51,409 bases of DNA. It comes from Lachnospiraceae bacterium AM48-27BH (GTDB lineage: Bacteria; Bacillota; Clostridia; Lachnospirales; Lachnospiraceae). The stretch spans positions 1 to 51,409 of the forward strand of contig QUFC01000031.1 in NCBI GenBank assembly GCA_003478355.1, written 5' to 3'. This document shows, in pieces, positions 35,981 to 45,358 of the stretch (positions are counted from its first letter, which is position 1; each line of letters opens with the position of its first letter). The notes beneath the pieces are model-generated. The model was not told the origin of the DNA. It was given only the letters and a program-made list of their open reading frames with translations, and made no database searches. The position numbers and the translations under genes are program-made.

Positions 35981-38786
35981 GATCAAGCAGGTATCGAAGG
36001 AGTTGGAGGACATTTTAGAAGGATTTCCGGATGTGCCGAAAGAGCCGATGCTGCAGAAAGTGAAAAACACGGAAAACCAGCCTGAGGACGAAGAGGCGGC
36101 GGCTTTGGATTCTGAGATAGATGACCAGGAATCGGAAGCAGGAGAAGACCTGGAATTAGAACCAGACCTGGAATTAGAACCAGAAGAGCTGGAGCCGGAA
36201 CCGGTCTGGGATCAGCCGGAGAGCCGCAGCCAGGAGGCGGTGCTGCTTCGGAGGGCGGATGAGCGCCAGGAGGCAAGAAAACGGAAAAGGGAGAATTTCG
36301 CCAATGGAATCTTAAGGCCGGGAGACCGTTATCTGGCGGCATTTCTGGTTCCGGTGGTCATTATGGTGATCATTTTTGCACAAAGGGGGATTTTCCCATT
36401 TGGAGACGAGAGCTTTTTGAGGACGGACATGTATCACCAATATGCGCCATTTTTTGCAGAGTTCCGTCATAAACTGGCAGATGGAGGAAGCCTTCTGTAC
36501 AGCTGGAATGTAGGCATGGGTGTGAATTTTGCTGCTCTTTATGCTTACTATCTGGCAAGTCCTTTGAACTGGCTGATCATGTTGTGTCCCAAAGGCTATG
36601 TGATCGAGTTTATGACCTACATGATCGTGCTGAAGACGGGACTGGCAGGTCTGACATTTGCATGGTATTTAAGTAAGCATTGCAGGACCAGAGATTTTGG
36701 TACGGCATATTTTGCAATCTTTTATGCCTTATCTGGATATATGGCGGCTTACAGCTGGAATATCATGTGGCTGGACTGTATTCTGCTGTTCCCGGTGATC
36801 ATGCTTGGACTAGAACAGCTGGTAAAAGAGGGAAAAGGACTGCTTTACGGCATATCTCTTGGCGTCTGCATTCTGTCCAACTATTACATTTCCATCATGA
36901 TCTGCATGTTTATGGTGATCTATTTCTTTGCTCTCTGGATTCTGGAGAGCGGAAAAAGCGGACGGGATTTTGTGGTAAGCGGATTGAAATTTGCAGGGTA
37001 TTCCGTATTGGCTGGCGGTCTTTCCGCGGCGGTCCTGCTGCCGGAGATCTTTGCGTTACAGATGACGGCATCTGGAGACGTGAATTTCCCCAAAACGGTT
37101 ACTTCTTATTTTTCAATCTTTGATATGATCGCCAGACATCTGCCGATCGTGGAGACGGAGATCGGACTGGATCACTGGCCGAATCTGTACTGTGGTGTGG
37201 CGGTGCTGTTATTTTTCCTGCTATATCTGGGCTGCAGGCAGATCCGGGTGAGGGAGAAAGCGGTTTATTGCGGACTTTTGCTGCTTTTTATGGCAAGCTT
37301 TTCCATCAATGTGCTGAATTTTATCTGGCATGGGTTTCATTATCCCAACAGTCTTCCATGCAGACAGTCCTTTATCTATATTTTTCTGGTGCTGCTGGTA
37401 AGCTATGAGGCTTATACGCACTTAAAGGAAACGCCAAGATCTCATGTGGCATTTGCCCTGGGCGGTTCTATAGGATTTGTGATCCTGGCGGAAAAACTGG
37501 TGGATGTGGATGATTTCCAGTTTTATACCTATCTTGTGGCCATTGCATTCCTGGCTTTGTACGGAGGTCTGATCTATCTGTATAAGAGTGGAAAACGAAG
37601 AACGGGGACGGTGCTTTTAGCGGCGTTGGCCCTGGTTTCTGTGGAAGCTGCAGTGAATATGACAGTGACCAGCGTGACCACGACCAGTCGTTCCGCTTAT
37701 GTAAAGGACAACCAGGAGGTAGAGACACTGACCCGATCCCTTCTTCCGGCAGATACCTTTTATCGTATTGAGAAGGTGACCAGAAAAACGAAAAATGACG
37801 GTGCGTGGATGAATTTCCCGTCCGTATCCTTGTTTTCTTCTGTGGCTAATGCGGATCTGACGGCATTTTTTAAGACAGTTGGCTGCGAGGGAAGCACCAA
37901 TGCTTACAGTATTACGGGGAGTACGCCGTTGATCGACTCGTTATTTTCAGTAAAATATGGTCTGTATTCGGAACCGCAGGAGGGCAGTTCTAATCTGATC
38001 CTGATCCGCCAGGAAGGCGGTACTTATCTGTATGCAAGAAGAGACACGCTTCCAGTTGGTTTTATGGTGCCATCGGATATTGATTACAGCTGGCAGCGGG
38101 ACTTAGGAAATCCGGTATCGGTGCAGAATGACCTGTGCGGTCTCATCGGAGTGGACCGGGTGCTGGAGCAGGTAGATGTGGAAAATAAGGAAGATACCGC
38201 CCGTTTTACACCGGAAACTGCCGGCATGTATTATGTATACATTGCCAACCGGAAGGTGGAGCAGGTAGATGTATCTCCAACCGGGGAATCGGAACGGAGC
38301 AGCAAGAAATTTAAAAATGTAAACCGTGGCTATCTTTTAGAGCTTGGCTGGTGCTATGCAGGGGAAGAGCTGGTGTTAAAGGGGGAGGACGAGAGCCAGT
38401 CCCTGAATGCGGAGATTTACCATTTTAATTATGATGCTCTTCATCAGGTGTACAATGCCCTGAATCGTTATCCGCTGCAGGTGACCAGCTGGACTGATGA
38501 TTCCCTGTCCGGTGTGGTAAATACAGATCAGGCAGGAACGTTATTTACCAGCATTCCATATGACAAAGGCTGGACGATTCTGGTAGATGGCGTTAAAATG
38601 GAAGCATCGAAGATTTTTGATACATTTTTATGTGTGGATCTGACAGAAGGAACCCATACGGTAGAATTCCGGTTTGAACCGCAGGGACAGAAGACCGGCA
38701 TCTGCATCACGGTGGTATGTGCGCTGATTCTGGGAATCATTGCATTTATCTCAGTCAAGAAGACTCCCACCTCTTTTAGGTGGTGA
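35967..38786 (+). CDS. YfhO-family multispanning membrane protein
   Basis: The 939-aa protein has a very acidic N-terminal tail (about 1-100, with repeated ELEPDLELEP) and then about a dozen membrane helices with the YfhO signature (FLRTDMYHQYAPFF and YSWNVGMGVNF). A large extracytoplasmic region (about 570-900) and a final helix follow. YfhO proteins are GT-C-like and needed for lipoteichoic acid or wall-sugar glycosylation in Firmicutes. The ATG at 35967 has AAGGA nearby; another at 35952 is possible. The last about 14 codons (ISVKKTPTSFRW) lie inside repeat family B, so the natural C-terminus was replaced by the element. Confidence 0.88.
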   Translation: MELDEIKQVSKELEDILEGFPDVPKEPMLQKVKNTENQPEDEEAAALDSEIDDQESEAGEDLELEPDLELEPEELEPEPVWDQPESRSQEAVLLRRADERQEARKRKRENFANGILRPGDRYLAAFLVPVVIMVIIFAQRGIFPFGDESFLRTDMYHQYAPFFAEFRHKLADGGSLLYSWNVGMGVNFAALYAYYLASPLNWLIMLCPKGYVIEFMTYMIVLKTGLAGLTFAWYLSKHCRTRDFGTAYFAIFYALSGYMAAYSWNIMWLDCILLFPVIMLGLEQLVKEGKGLLYGISLGVCILSNYYISIMICMFMVIYFFALWILESGKSGRDFVVSGLKFAGYSVLAGGLSAAVLLPEIFALQMTASGDVNFPKTVTSYFSIFDMIARHLPIVETEIGLDHWPNLYCGVAVLLFFLLYLGCRQIRVREKAVYCGLLLLFMASFSINVLNFIWHGFHYPNSLPCRQSFIYIFLVLLVSYEAYTHLKETPRSHVAFALGGSIGFVILAEKLVDVDDFQFYTYLVAIAFLALYGGLIYLYKSGKRRTGTVLLAALALVSVEAAVNMTVTSVTTTSRSAYVKDNQEVETLTRSLLPADTFYRIEKVTRKTKNDGAWMNFPSVSLFSSVANADLTAFFKTVGCEGSTNAYSITGSTPLIDSLFSVKYGLYSEPQEGSSNLILIRQEGGTYLYARRDTLPVGFMVPSDIDYSWQRDLGNPVSVQNDLCGLIGVDRVLEQVDVENKEDTARFTPETAGMYYVYIANRKVEQVDVSPTGESERSSKKFKNVNRGYLLELGWCYAGEELVLKGEDESQSLNAEIYHFNYDALHQVYNALNRYPLQVTSWTDDSLSGVVNTDQAGTLFTSIPYDKGWTILVDGVKMEASKIFDTFLCVDLTEGTHTVEFRFEPQGQKTGICITVVCALILGIIAFISVKKTPTSFRW

Positions 38787-38935
38787 GTAATAACAAATTA
38801 GTCTCAGTGGGAGGTGGGTCTCCGACTGAGATAAACGCTCCGCGAGGATGCGCAGTGATTCTGTAAAGAATATGTCAGCTACGCTGACCAGAATCATGCG
38901 CCAAGTCTCACGGACGTTCGACTTGAATGACAACC
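38746..38935 (+). repeat. Repeat family B, copy 1
   Basis: About 190 bp, nearly identical to the inverted copy at 47697-47883. It is built of nested hairpins: ATCTCAGTC...GACTCCCACCTC pairs with GAGGTGGGTCTCCGACTGAGAT, and TGATTCTG...CAGAATCA encloses GTCAGC...GCTGAC. No ORF is present. It begins inside yfhO and ends 28 bp before the argH start. Confidence 0.85.
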
Positions 38936-38962
38936 GAAATAGAAAAAGGAGATTATAGAAGT

Positions 38963-40342
38963 ATGAAATTATGGGGCGGACGCTTCACGAAGGAAGAAAA
39001 TCAGTTAGTACACAATTTTAATGAGTCCCTTTCCTTTGATCAGAAGTTTTATCATCAGGATATTCAGGGAAGCATGGCTCATGTAAAGATGCTGGCAAAA
39101 CAGGGCATTGTTTCCAGCGAGGATGAGAAAGCCATTTTAGACGGCCTGCAGGGGATCTTAGAGGATATCGAGGCTGGCAAGCTGGAATTTACCAAAGAAC
39201 ATGAGGATATCCATTCTTTCGTGGAGGCTAATCTGATCGAGCGGATCGGCGATGCAGGAAAACGCCTGCATACTGGCCGCAGCCGTAATGACCAGGTGGC
39301 GCTGGATATGAAGTTATACTGCAGGGATGAGTTAAAAGAGATTGACGGTCTGGTAAAGGATCTGCTGGCAGAGCTGTTAAAGATCATGGAAAAGAATACG
39401 GAGACCTATATGCCTGGATTTACCCATCTTCAGAAGGCACAGCCGGTGACTCTGGCTCATCATGTAGGCGCTTATTTTGAGATGTTCTACCGGGACTGTA
39501 CCCGTCTCCATGACATTTATGAGAGAATGAATTACTGTCCATTAGGTGCAGGCGCTCTGGCTGGGACGACTTATCCATTAGACCGGGAGTATACCGCAGA
39601 GTTATTAGGCTTTTATGGTCCGACCTTAAACAGTATGGATTCCGTTTCTGATCGTGATTATGTGATCGAGCTGTTAAGCGCCCTGTCCATCATTGCTATG
39701 CATTTGAGCCGTTTCAGTGAGGAGATCATCATCTGGAATACCAATGAGTATCGGTTTGTGGAGATCGATGATGCGTACAGCACCGGAAGCAGCATCATGC
39801 CTCAGAAGAAGAATCCGGATATTGCAGAGCTGGTTCGTGGAAAGAGCGGCCGTGTTTATGGTGCGCTGGTGTCCATGCTGACAACGATGAAGGGAATCCC
39901 GCTGGCATATAATAAAGATATGCAGGAGGATAAAGAACTGACCTTTGACGCGATTGATACCGTAAAAGGATGTCTGGCGCTGTTTACCGGCATGATCTCT
40001 ACCATGACCTTTAACAAGGATATCATGGAGGCCAGCGCAAAGAACGGATTTACCAATGCGACTGATGCAGCGGATTATCTGGTAAATCATGGTGTTCCAT
40101 TCCGTGATGCCCATGGAATCGTGGGACAGCTGGTTCTGTTCTGTATTGATAAGAATATCGCTCTGGATGATATGACTCTGGATGAGTTCAAGGCCATCAG
40201 TCCGGTATTTGAAGAGGATATCTACCAGGCCATCAGCTTAAAGACCTGTGTGGAGAAGCGTATGACCATCGGCGCTCCGGGACCTGAGGCCATGAAGAAG
40301 GTTATTGAGAGCTGCAAGAAGAGACTGGAAGAGTTGAAATAG
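38963..40342 (+). CDS. argH: Argininosuccinate lyase
   Basis: The 459-aa enzyme splits argininosuccinate into arginine and fumarate, the last step of arginine synthesis. The fumarase/aspartase signature GSSIMPQKKNP is at about 275-285, and HTGRSRND and TSAT-like loops are present. The start is the ATG at 38963 with AAAGGAG upstream, rather than 38927, which lies in the repeat. No argG or other arg gene is adjacent. Confidence 0.97.
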   Translation: MKLWGGRFTKEENQLVHNFNESLSFDQKFYHQDIQGSMAHVKMLAKQGIVSSEDEKAILDGLQGILEDIEAGKLEFTKEHEDIHSFVEANLIERIGDAGKRLHTGRSRNDQVALDMKLYCRDELKEIDGLVKDLLAELLKIMEKNTETYMPGFTHLQKAQPVTLAHHVGAYFEMFYRDCTRLHDIYERMNYCPLGAGALAGTTYPLDREYTAELLGFYGPTLNSMDSVSDRDYVIELLSALSIIAMHLSRFSEEIIIWNTNEYRFVEIDDAYSTGSSIMPQKKNPDIAELVRGKSGRVYGALVSMLTTMKGIPLAYNKDMQEDKELTFDAIDTVKGCLALFTGMISTMTFNKDIMEASAKNGFTNATDAADYLVNHGVPFRDAHGIVGQLVLFCIDKNIALDDMTLDEFKAISPVFEEDIYQAISLKTCVEKRMTIGAPGPEAMKKVIESCKKRLEELK

Positions 40343-40360
40343 AAAGTGTGATAAAAGAAG

Positions 40361-40424
40361 ACTGCCGCAAGGGAAAAGCATCTCGGTCAGATGGACAGAG
40401 GATGGGGCATTCCCTTGTGGCAGT
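40361..40424 (+). terminator. Probable terminator after argH
   Basis: A 15-bp stem (40361-40375 with 40410-40424, containing one G-T pair) has a long 34-nt loop. The T-run after it is weak. The remainder of the interval to 40636 shows only a TATAAT near 40531 as a possible promoter element. Confidence 0.55.
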
Positions 40425-40635
40425 TTCCATTTCTGTGATTACAGTCTAACAAAAGATGGATCGTTTTTCGTGACATCCTGTGCTCTGAGATGTTATTTTT
40501 GAAAAATATTCTGTTTTTTTCTGCTAATATTAGTATAATGATGTTAGGGTCAAAAGCTTTTGATCCTGGTATCAGTATAATACAAGTATGGAAAAATAGA
40601 TATCAGATTTCAATGATAAAGCAGGAGGAATAAAC

Positions 40636-42663
40636 ATGAGGTTTGAGGAGAAGGACGGTGCGCTTTTGGCGTACCATCAGGGGGAAATGCTTCGGATCGA
40701 GAGTTGGGGAGAGGATTCCCTGCGTGTGCGGGCAACGAAACTTGGGGGATTTACGAATGAGGACTGGGCGCTGACAGAACCGGTTCCTGCGGGAAATGCT
40801 GTGGTGGAGATCGGGGAGATGGATCACCGGTTAAGCAGCGGTGTTGTAGAAAAGCGGCCTATGGCAGTGATCACTAACGGCAGAATCCAGGCGAAGGTAA
40901 ATTTTGCGGGAGTCATTACATTTTATAGGGATGGAACTGTATTTTTGCAGGAGTATTTCCGCAATTATGATGGAACCATCAGCCGGGAGAGCCGTTGCCT
41001 GAAGGTGATCAACCGGGAATGGAAAGGAATCATTGGTGGAAGCGAGTCAAAATTAATTGTAAAGTTCGAGAGCAATGACGGGGAGAAAATCTTTGGAATG
41101 GGCCAGTACCAGCATTCCTATATGGATCTGAAAGGCTGTACACTGGAACTGGAACAGAGAAATTCCCAGATTTCAGTTCCATTCATGGTATCCAGTTACG
41201 GATATGGTATGCTGTGGAACAATCCGGCGGTGGGACAGGTGACATTTGGAAAGAATTATACGGAGTGGAATGCCCGTTCTACCAGGCAGATGGATTACTG
41301 GCTGACCGTTGCAGATACGCCCAAGAAGATTCTGGAGCAATATACAGAGGTGACTGGACGGGCTCCTGGTTTTCCAGAGGACCGCATGGGGCTGTGGCAG
41401 TGTAAACTTCGCTACCGCACCCAGAAAGAGGTGTTGGAAGTGGCCAGAAGATACCAGAAAGAAGGCATTCATATTGATCAGATCGTGATCGATTTCTTTC
41501 ACTGGACTTTGCAGGGTGACTGGAAATTTGACCGGAAATACTGGCCGGACCCGAAAGCCATGATCGATGAGCTGCATTCCATGGGAATCAAAGTGATGGT
41601 GTCTGTATGGCCGTCGGTGGATAAGAAAAGCGAGAATTTTGGCCCAATGATGGATCGTGGGCTGTTGATCCAGACGGAACGCGGCGCGGTTCAGACTTAT
41701 GATTATCAGGGAGACTGCATGGAAATCGATGCATTGAACCCGGAGACCAGGAAGTATGTGTGGGAGGTCTGCAAAAAGAATTATTATGATTTAGGAGTTG
41801 ATGGATTCTGGCTGGACAATTCGGAACCGGATTTTGCCGTGTACGACCATGAAAATTACCGGTATTTTGCAGGACCGGCACTGACCTGCAGCAACATTTA
41901 TCCACAGATGTACAGCCGTGTATTTTTTGATCCTATGAAGAAAATGGGAAACGATGCTGTGGTGAATCTGCTCCGCTGCGCCTGGGCGGGAAGCCAGAAG
42001 TATGGCAATGTGGTCTGGTCTGGAGATGTGCCGAGTACATTTGAGGCATTTTATGATCAGCTTCAGGCAGGGTTGAATATGGGACTGGCAGGAATTCCAT
42101 GGTGGACGACAGATATTGGCGGATTTATGACCGACGACTGGGAAGACCCGGATTTTAAGCAGCTTCTGATCCGCTGGTATCAGTTTGCCGTGTATTCACC
42201 GGTTCTTCGTATGCATGGAGAGCGCGGTCCCATCAATATCCCTCCGTTAGACGACCGGGACTGGGGCGGCGGATACCTTCACACAGGCCATTCCAACGAA
42301 CTTTGGAGTTATGGAGAAGAGAATTACCGCATTATGAAGCACTATTACGAAGTGCGTATGGCTATGAAAGAGTACATCAAGGGGCTTTTTGAAGAAGCTT
42401 CGGAAAATGGTTCGCCTCTGCTTCGTGCCATGTTCTATGAATTTCCGGAAGATCCGAAATGCTGGGAATTACAGGATCAGTATATGTTCGGTGACCGCTA
42501 TCTGGTGGCGCCGGTGTTTCATCTGAATCAGTGGCAGAGAGAGGTGTATCTGCCAGAGGGAACCTGGAGAGATACCAGAGATGGAAAAAACTATGAGGGC
42601 GGTCAGCTGATCATGGTGGAAGCGCCGCTTGAGACCATTCCGGTATTCGAAAAGGTGGACTAA
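40636..42663 (+). CDS. Glycoside hydrolase family 31 (alpha-xylosidase/alpha-glucosidase type)
   Basis: The 675-aa enzyme has an N-terminal beta-sandwich (about 1-240) and a (beta/alpha)8 barrel. The catalytic nucleophile is Asp394 in GFWLDNSEPD, and the likely acid/base is Asp464 in SGDVPST. RMHGERGP and WSYGEEN segments follow, then beta-sheet C-terminal domains. It resembles YicI-type GH31. There is no signal peptide, so it acts on imported oligosaccharides. The ATG follows AGGAGG. No transporter is beside it, and the exact substrate cannot be told. Confidence 0.93.
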   Translation: MRFEEKDGALLAYHQGEMLRIESWGEDSLRVRATKLGGFTNEDWALTEPVPAGNAVVEIGEMDHRLSSGVVEKRPMAVITNGRIQAKVNFAGVITFYRDGTVFLQEYFRNYDGTISRESRCLKVINREWKGIIGGSESKLIVKFESNDGEKIFGMGQYQHSYMDLKGCTLELEQRNSQISVPFMVSSYGYGMLWNNPAVGQVTFGKNYTEWNARSTRQMDYWLTVADTPKKILEQYTEVTGRAPGFPEDRMGLWQCKLRYRTQKEVLEVARRYQKEGIHIDQIVIDFFHWTLQGDWKFDRKYWPDPKAMIDELHSMGIKVMVSVWPSVDKKSENFGPMMDRGLLIQTERGAVQTYDYQGDCMEIDALNPETRKYVWEVCKKNYYDLGVDGFWLDNSEPDFAVYDHENYRYFAGPALTCSNIYPQMYSRVFFDPMKKMGNDAVVNLLRCAWAGSQKYGNVVWSGDVPSTFEAFYDQLQAGLNMGLAGIPWWTTDIGGFMTDDWEDPDFKQLLIRWYQFAVYSPVLRMHGERGPINIPPLDDRDWGGGYLHTGHSNELWSYGEENYRIMKHYYEVRMAMKEYIKGLFEEASENGSPLLRAMFYEFPEDPKCWELQDQYMFGDRYLVAPVFHLNQWQREVYLPEGTWRDTRDGKNYEGGQLIMVEAPLETIPVFEKVD

Positions 42664-42690
42664 AATTACATAGACGAAAGAAATCTGGGA

Positions 42691-42745
42691 AAAATACCCC
42701 ACATAAGGAAATCCTGAAAGGAGATCAGATTATGTGGGGTATTTT
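42691..42745 (+). promoter_or_regulatory. Perfect 15-bp hairpin across the start codon of the DMT gene
   Basis: AAAATACCCCACATA (42691-42705) is the exact complement of 42731-42745, which contains the ATG at 42732. The 25-nt loop holds the AAAGGAG ribosome site. The mRNA could hide the start codon while presenting the ribosome site, or, since the arm ends in TATTTT, act as a terminator for the upstream glycosidase. Confidence 0.7.
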
Positions 42746-43160
42746 GATTGCGCTGCTTTCTGGCGCGCTTATGAGCATTCAGGGAGTGTTTAATACGGAA
42801 GTGACCAGGCAGAGCAGCATCTGGGTATCGGCTGGCTGGGTACAGCTGACTGCGTTTGTCACCTGTCTGGTCATGTGGTTATTGACGGGAAGGCCGGAGG
42901 TCCAGGGAATCTGGCAGGTGAGGCCATGGTATATGTTATCAGGAGGTGTGATCGGCGCATTGATCACATGGACGGTGATCCGCAGTGTGGAAAGCCTGGG
43001 ACCTGCCAGATCTGCCCTGTTGATCGTAGTGGCACAGATTGCTGTAGCTTATGGAATCGAGGTATTTGGGCTTTTTGGAGTAGAAAAGAGCGGCTGGGAG
43101 TGGAAAAAAGCGATTGGGGCATTGACTGCCGTGATTGGAATTATTATTTTCCAGAAATAA
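42732..43160 (+). CDS. Small DMT-superfamily transporter (YdcZ/DUF606 type)
   Basis: The 142-aa protein has five hydrophobic helices and the DUF606 N-terminus (LLSGALMSIQGVFNTEVTR), with LGPARSALLIVVAQ late in the sequence. These are single-domain members of the drug/metabolite transporter superfamily that work as dimers; the substrate is unknown. The ATG follows AAAGGAG and sits in a perfect inverted repeat. Confidence 0.87.
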   Translation: MWGILIALLSGALMSIQGVFNTEVTRQSSIWVSAGWVQLTAFVTCLVMWLLTGRPEVQGIWQVRPWYMLSGGVIGALITWTVIRSVESLGPARSALLIVVAQIAVAYGIEVFGLFGVEKSGWEWKKAIGALTAVIGIIIFQK

Positions 43161-43236
43161 TGCTTGTATTTAGAAAATGATTTGGGTAAAATAGTAAATA
43201 AGCGGAAGGTGGTGCTCTCTGGAAAGGAGAGATACC

Positions 43237-43890
43237 ATGAAGAAACAAAGCTTGAAAATCATACTCACTGTCATATGGCTGTTGGCTGCAGGCATATGTT
43301 ACAGCTGCAGTCATGTTCCATCTCATTCCACAGATTCGGAGTGGAAGCTGGAACTTTCAGATGATCCAGAAGATACCCAGGAAGAGACTACAAGTGATGA
43401 CCGCACGGAGAGTGATCCGGCAGTTCTGTATGTATATGTATGCGGCGAGATTCAGAATCCCGGCGTGTGGGAACTGCGTCCTGGAGACAGGATTTTCCGG
43501 GCTATTGAGATGGCTGGGGGAGTGACAGAGGATGCCGCAGTGGACAGTTTAAACCTGGCGGCAGAAGTGACAGATGGGATGAAGCTGTGGGTTCCATCCA
43601 GAGAAGAGATGAAAGCTCTGGGAGAAAAAAACGGAGACAGCGCAGTGTTTACAAAAGATGGCTGGTCCGGACAGGAAACGGCGGAAGGTATTTCCGGAGG
43701 AAAGGTGAATCTCAATGCGGCAACGCTGGAACAGCTGATGACTTTAAGAGGAATCGGGGAAGCCAGAGCCAGGGATATCATCGCTTATCGGGAAAAACAT
43801 GGTGATTTTCAAAGGATAGAGGATATTAAGAAGGTGTCCGGGATCAAGGATACCGCTTTTCAGAAGATAAAAGACGATATTACGGTTTAA
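43237..43890 (+). CDS. ComEA-like DNA-binding protein (SLBB plus helix-hairpin-helix)
   Basis: The 217-aa protein has an N-terminal signal anchor with a Cys-containing end, an acidic linker, an SLBB domain (about 65-125, with VCGEIQNPGVWEL) and a C-terminal double helix-hairpin-helix (about 155-217, with VNLNAATLEQL and LRGIGEARARDII). It would bind double-stranded DNA at the outer membrane face, as ComEA does in transformation. No comEC follows here; the next gene is a response regulator. AAAGGAG precedes the ATG. Confidence 0.92.
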   Translation: MKKQSLKIILTVIWLLAAGICYSCSHVPSHSTDSEWKLELSDDPEDTQEETTSDDRTESDPAVLYVYVCGEIQNPGVWELRPGDRIFRAIEMAGGVTEDAAVDSLNLAAEVTDGMKLWVPSREEMKALGEKNGDSAVFTKDGWSGQETAEGISGGKVNLNAATLEQLMTLRGIGEARARDIIAYREKHGDFQRIEDIKKVSGIKDTAFQKIKDDITV

Positions 43891-43911
43891 GGGAAGATGA
43901 GGTAGCGTACC

Positions 43912-44612
43912 ATGACAAAGGTGCTGGTTGTAGATGATGAGAAGTTGATCGTAAAAGGAATCCGGTTCAGCCTGGAACAGGATAACATGGAGGTGGACTG
44001 CGCCTATGATGCGAGGAGGCCATGAGTAAGGCGAAGGAAAAAGAGTATGATGTGATCCTTCTGGATGTGATGCTGCCGAAGGCAGATGGATTTGAAGTCC
44101 TTCAGACAGTAAGAGAGTTTTCGGAGGTTCCGGTGATCATGCTGACTGCCAAGGGCAATGACATGGATAAAATCTTAGGTCTGGAATACGGAGCTGATGA
44201 TTACATCACCAAGCCATTTAACATTCTGGAGGTAAAAGCCCGGATCAAGGCCATTTTAAGAAGAAATTCCATGAGAAACCGCAAGTCGGAGGAACCGAAA
44301 AAACAGGTGATCGTGGCAGGAACCCTGAAATTAGACCGGGATGGCAGACGGGTTTTCGTTAATGAGAAAGAGATCAATCTGACTGCTAAGGAATTCGATC
44401 TGCTGGAGCTGCTGGTTTGCAATCCAAACAAAGTGTACAGCCGTGAGGCGCTTCTTGCCTATGTGTGGGGCAATAAAGCTATGGATTCCGGCGATGTACG
44501 GACGGTTGATGTGCATGTCCGGAGGCTGCGGGAGAAGATCGAACCAAGTCCAAGTGCACCGCAGTTTGTGCATACCAAGTGGGGGGTCGGCTATTATTTT
44601 GCTGCAAAATAG
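43912..44612 (+). CDS. OmpR/PhoB-family response regulator; frame broken by a 1-nt deletion
   Basis: The N-terminal receiver starts at the ATG at 43912 (TKVLVVDDEKLI) and the frame stops after about 38 codons. Adding one G at 44011 restores CAYDGEEAMSKAKEKEYDVILLDVMLP, with the phospho-acceptor Asp in LLDVMLP, then Thr, Lys and a winged-helix C-terminus (AKEFDLLELLVCNP). The full product is about 233 aa. There is no kinase gene on either side, so it is an orphan here. The start has only a weak ribosome site. A repeat follows the stop. Confidence 0.88.
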
Positions 44613-44651
44613 GCAGCACCTGGAATAAGAAAAAAGGTAACGATGTTTTTG

Positions 44652-44682
44652 GCAGGTCAGCGCAGGAAGTACGCAGACCTGC
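44652..44682 (-). repeat. Isolated inverted copy of the first hairpin of repeat family A
   Basis: Read on the minus strand, AGGTCTGCGTACTTCCTGCG and CTGACC correspond to the first hairpin of the complete elements. The flanking GC pairs make a 31-nt near-palindrome. It lies 22 bp before a complete direct copy. Confidence 0.5.
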
Positions 44683-44703
44683 TCACGCATTGCAAGAAAG
44701 GGT

Positions 44704-44836
44704 GTAACTATTCAGTAGGTCTGCACACATGCTGCGCTGACCGTAAGAACACATAGGCTAGAAAGCAAAAATCCCATCAGCGAAGCTGATCTGGAATGGA
44801 TTTTTGCTCGTAACTATGAAGGTACTGAATAGTTAC
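44704..44836 (+). repeat. Complete repeat family A element, variant 1
   Basis: The element is 133 bp with perfect 14-bp terminal inverted repeats (GTAACTATTCAGTA). The AGCAAAAATCC / GGATTTTTGCT arms enclose the hairpin ATCAGC-GAA-GCTGAT. It is almost identical to the copy at 51241. It fills the space between the response regulator and the GNAT gene, ending 15 bp before that start. Confidence 0.88.
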
Positions 44837-44851
44837 GAAAGGGTACAAAAG

Positions 44852-45358
44852 ATGAATTCTATGCAGGAAATCACCATTCGTCAGGTACGTCCTGAGGATT
44901 TAGATGCAGTGACGGAAGTAGAGGCGGTCTGCTTCCCAAAGGCAGAAGCAGCAGACCGGGCATCCTTTGAAGCGCGGATCAAGGCTTTTCCGGACAGCTT
45001 TTTTGTGGCAGAAGAGGAAGGAAGGATCGTTGGTTTTATTAATGGGGCGGTGGTGAATGAGACCACCATCCGGGATGAGATGTTTGAGGATGTTTCGTTT
45101 CATAATGGAACTGGAAATTATCAGAGTATCTTTGGATTGGATGTGATTCCGGAGTATCAGCATCATGGTCTGGCCTCCAGATTGATGCGCCATATGATCG
45201 AAGAAACGAAAAAACGTGGGAAACAAGGATTGATCCTTACCTGTAAGGACCGGCTGATCGGATTCTATGAGACCTTTGGATATCGGAATCTTGGCGTATC
45301 GGAATCCGTTCACGGCGGGGCTGTGTGGTATGACATGATCCTGGAGCTGGAAGCATGA
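44852..45358 (+). CDS. GNAT-family N-acetyltransferase
   Basis: The 168-aa protein has the GNAT fold: [14 protein letters not shown] at the start, an acetyl-CoA site segment [18 protein letters not shown] (R/Q-x-x-G-x-A-like), and a C-terminal [11 protein letters not shown]. The substrate is unknown. ATG at 44852 with a weak GAAAGGG site that lies just past a repeat; ATG 44861 is also possible. Its stop overlaps the rlmH start (ATGA). Confidence 0.9.
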   Translation: MNSMQEITIRQVRPEDLDAVTEVEAVCFPKAEAADRASFEARIKAFPDSFFVAEEEGRIVGFINGAVVNETTIRDEMFEDVSFHNGTGNYQSIFGLDVIPEYQHHGLASRLMRHMIEETKKRGKQGLILTCKDRLIGFYETFGYRNLGVSESVHGGAVWYDMILELEA

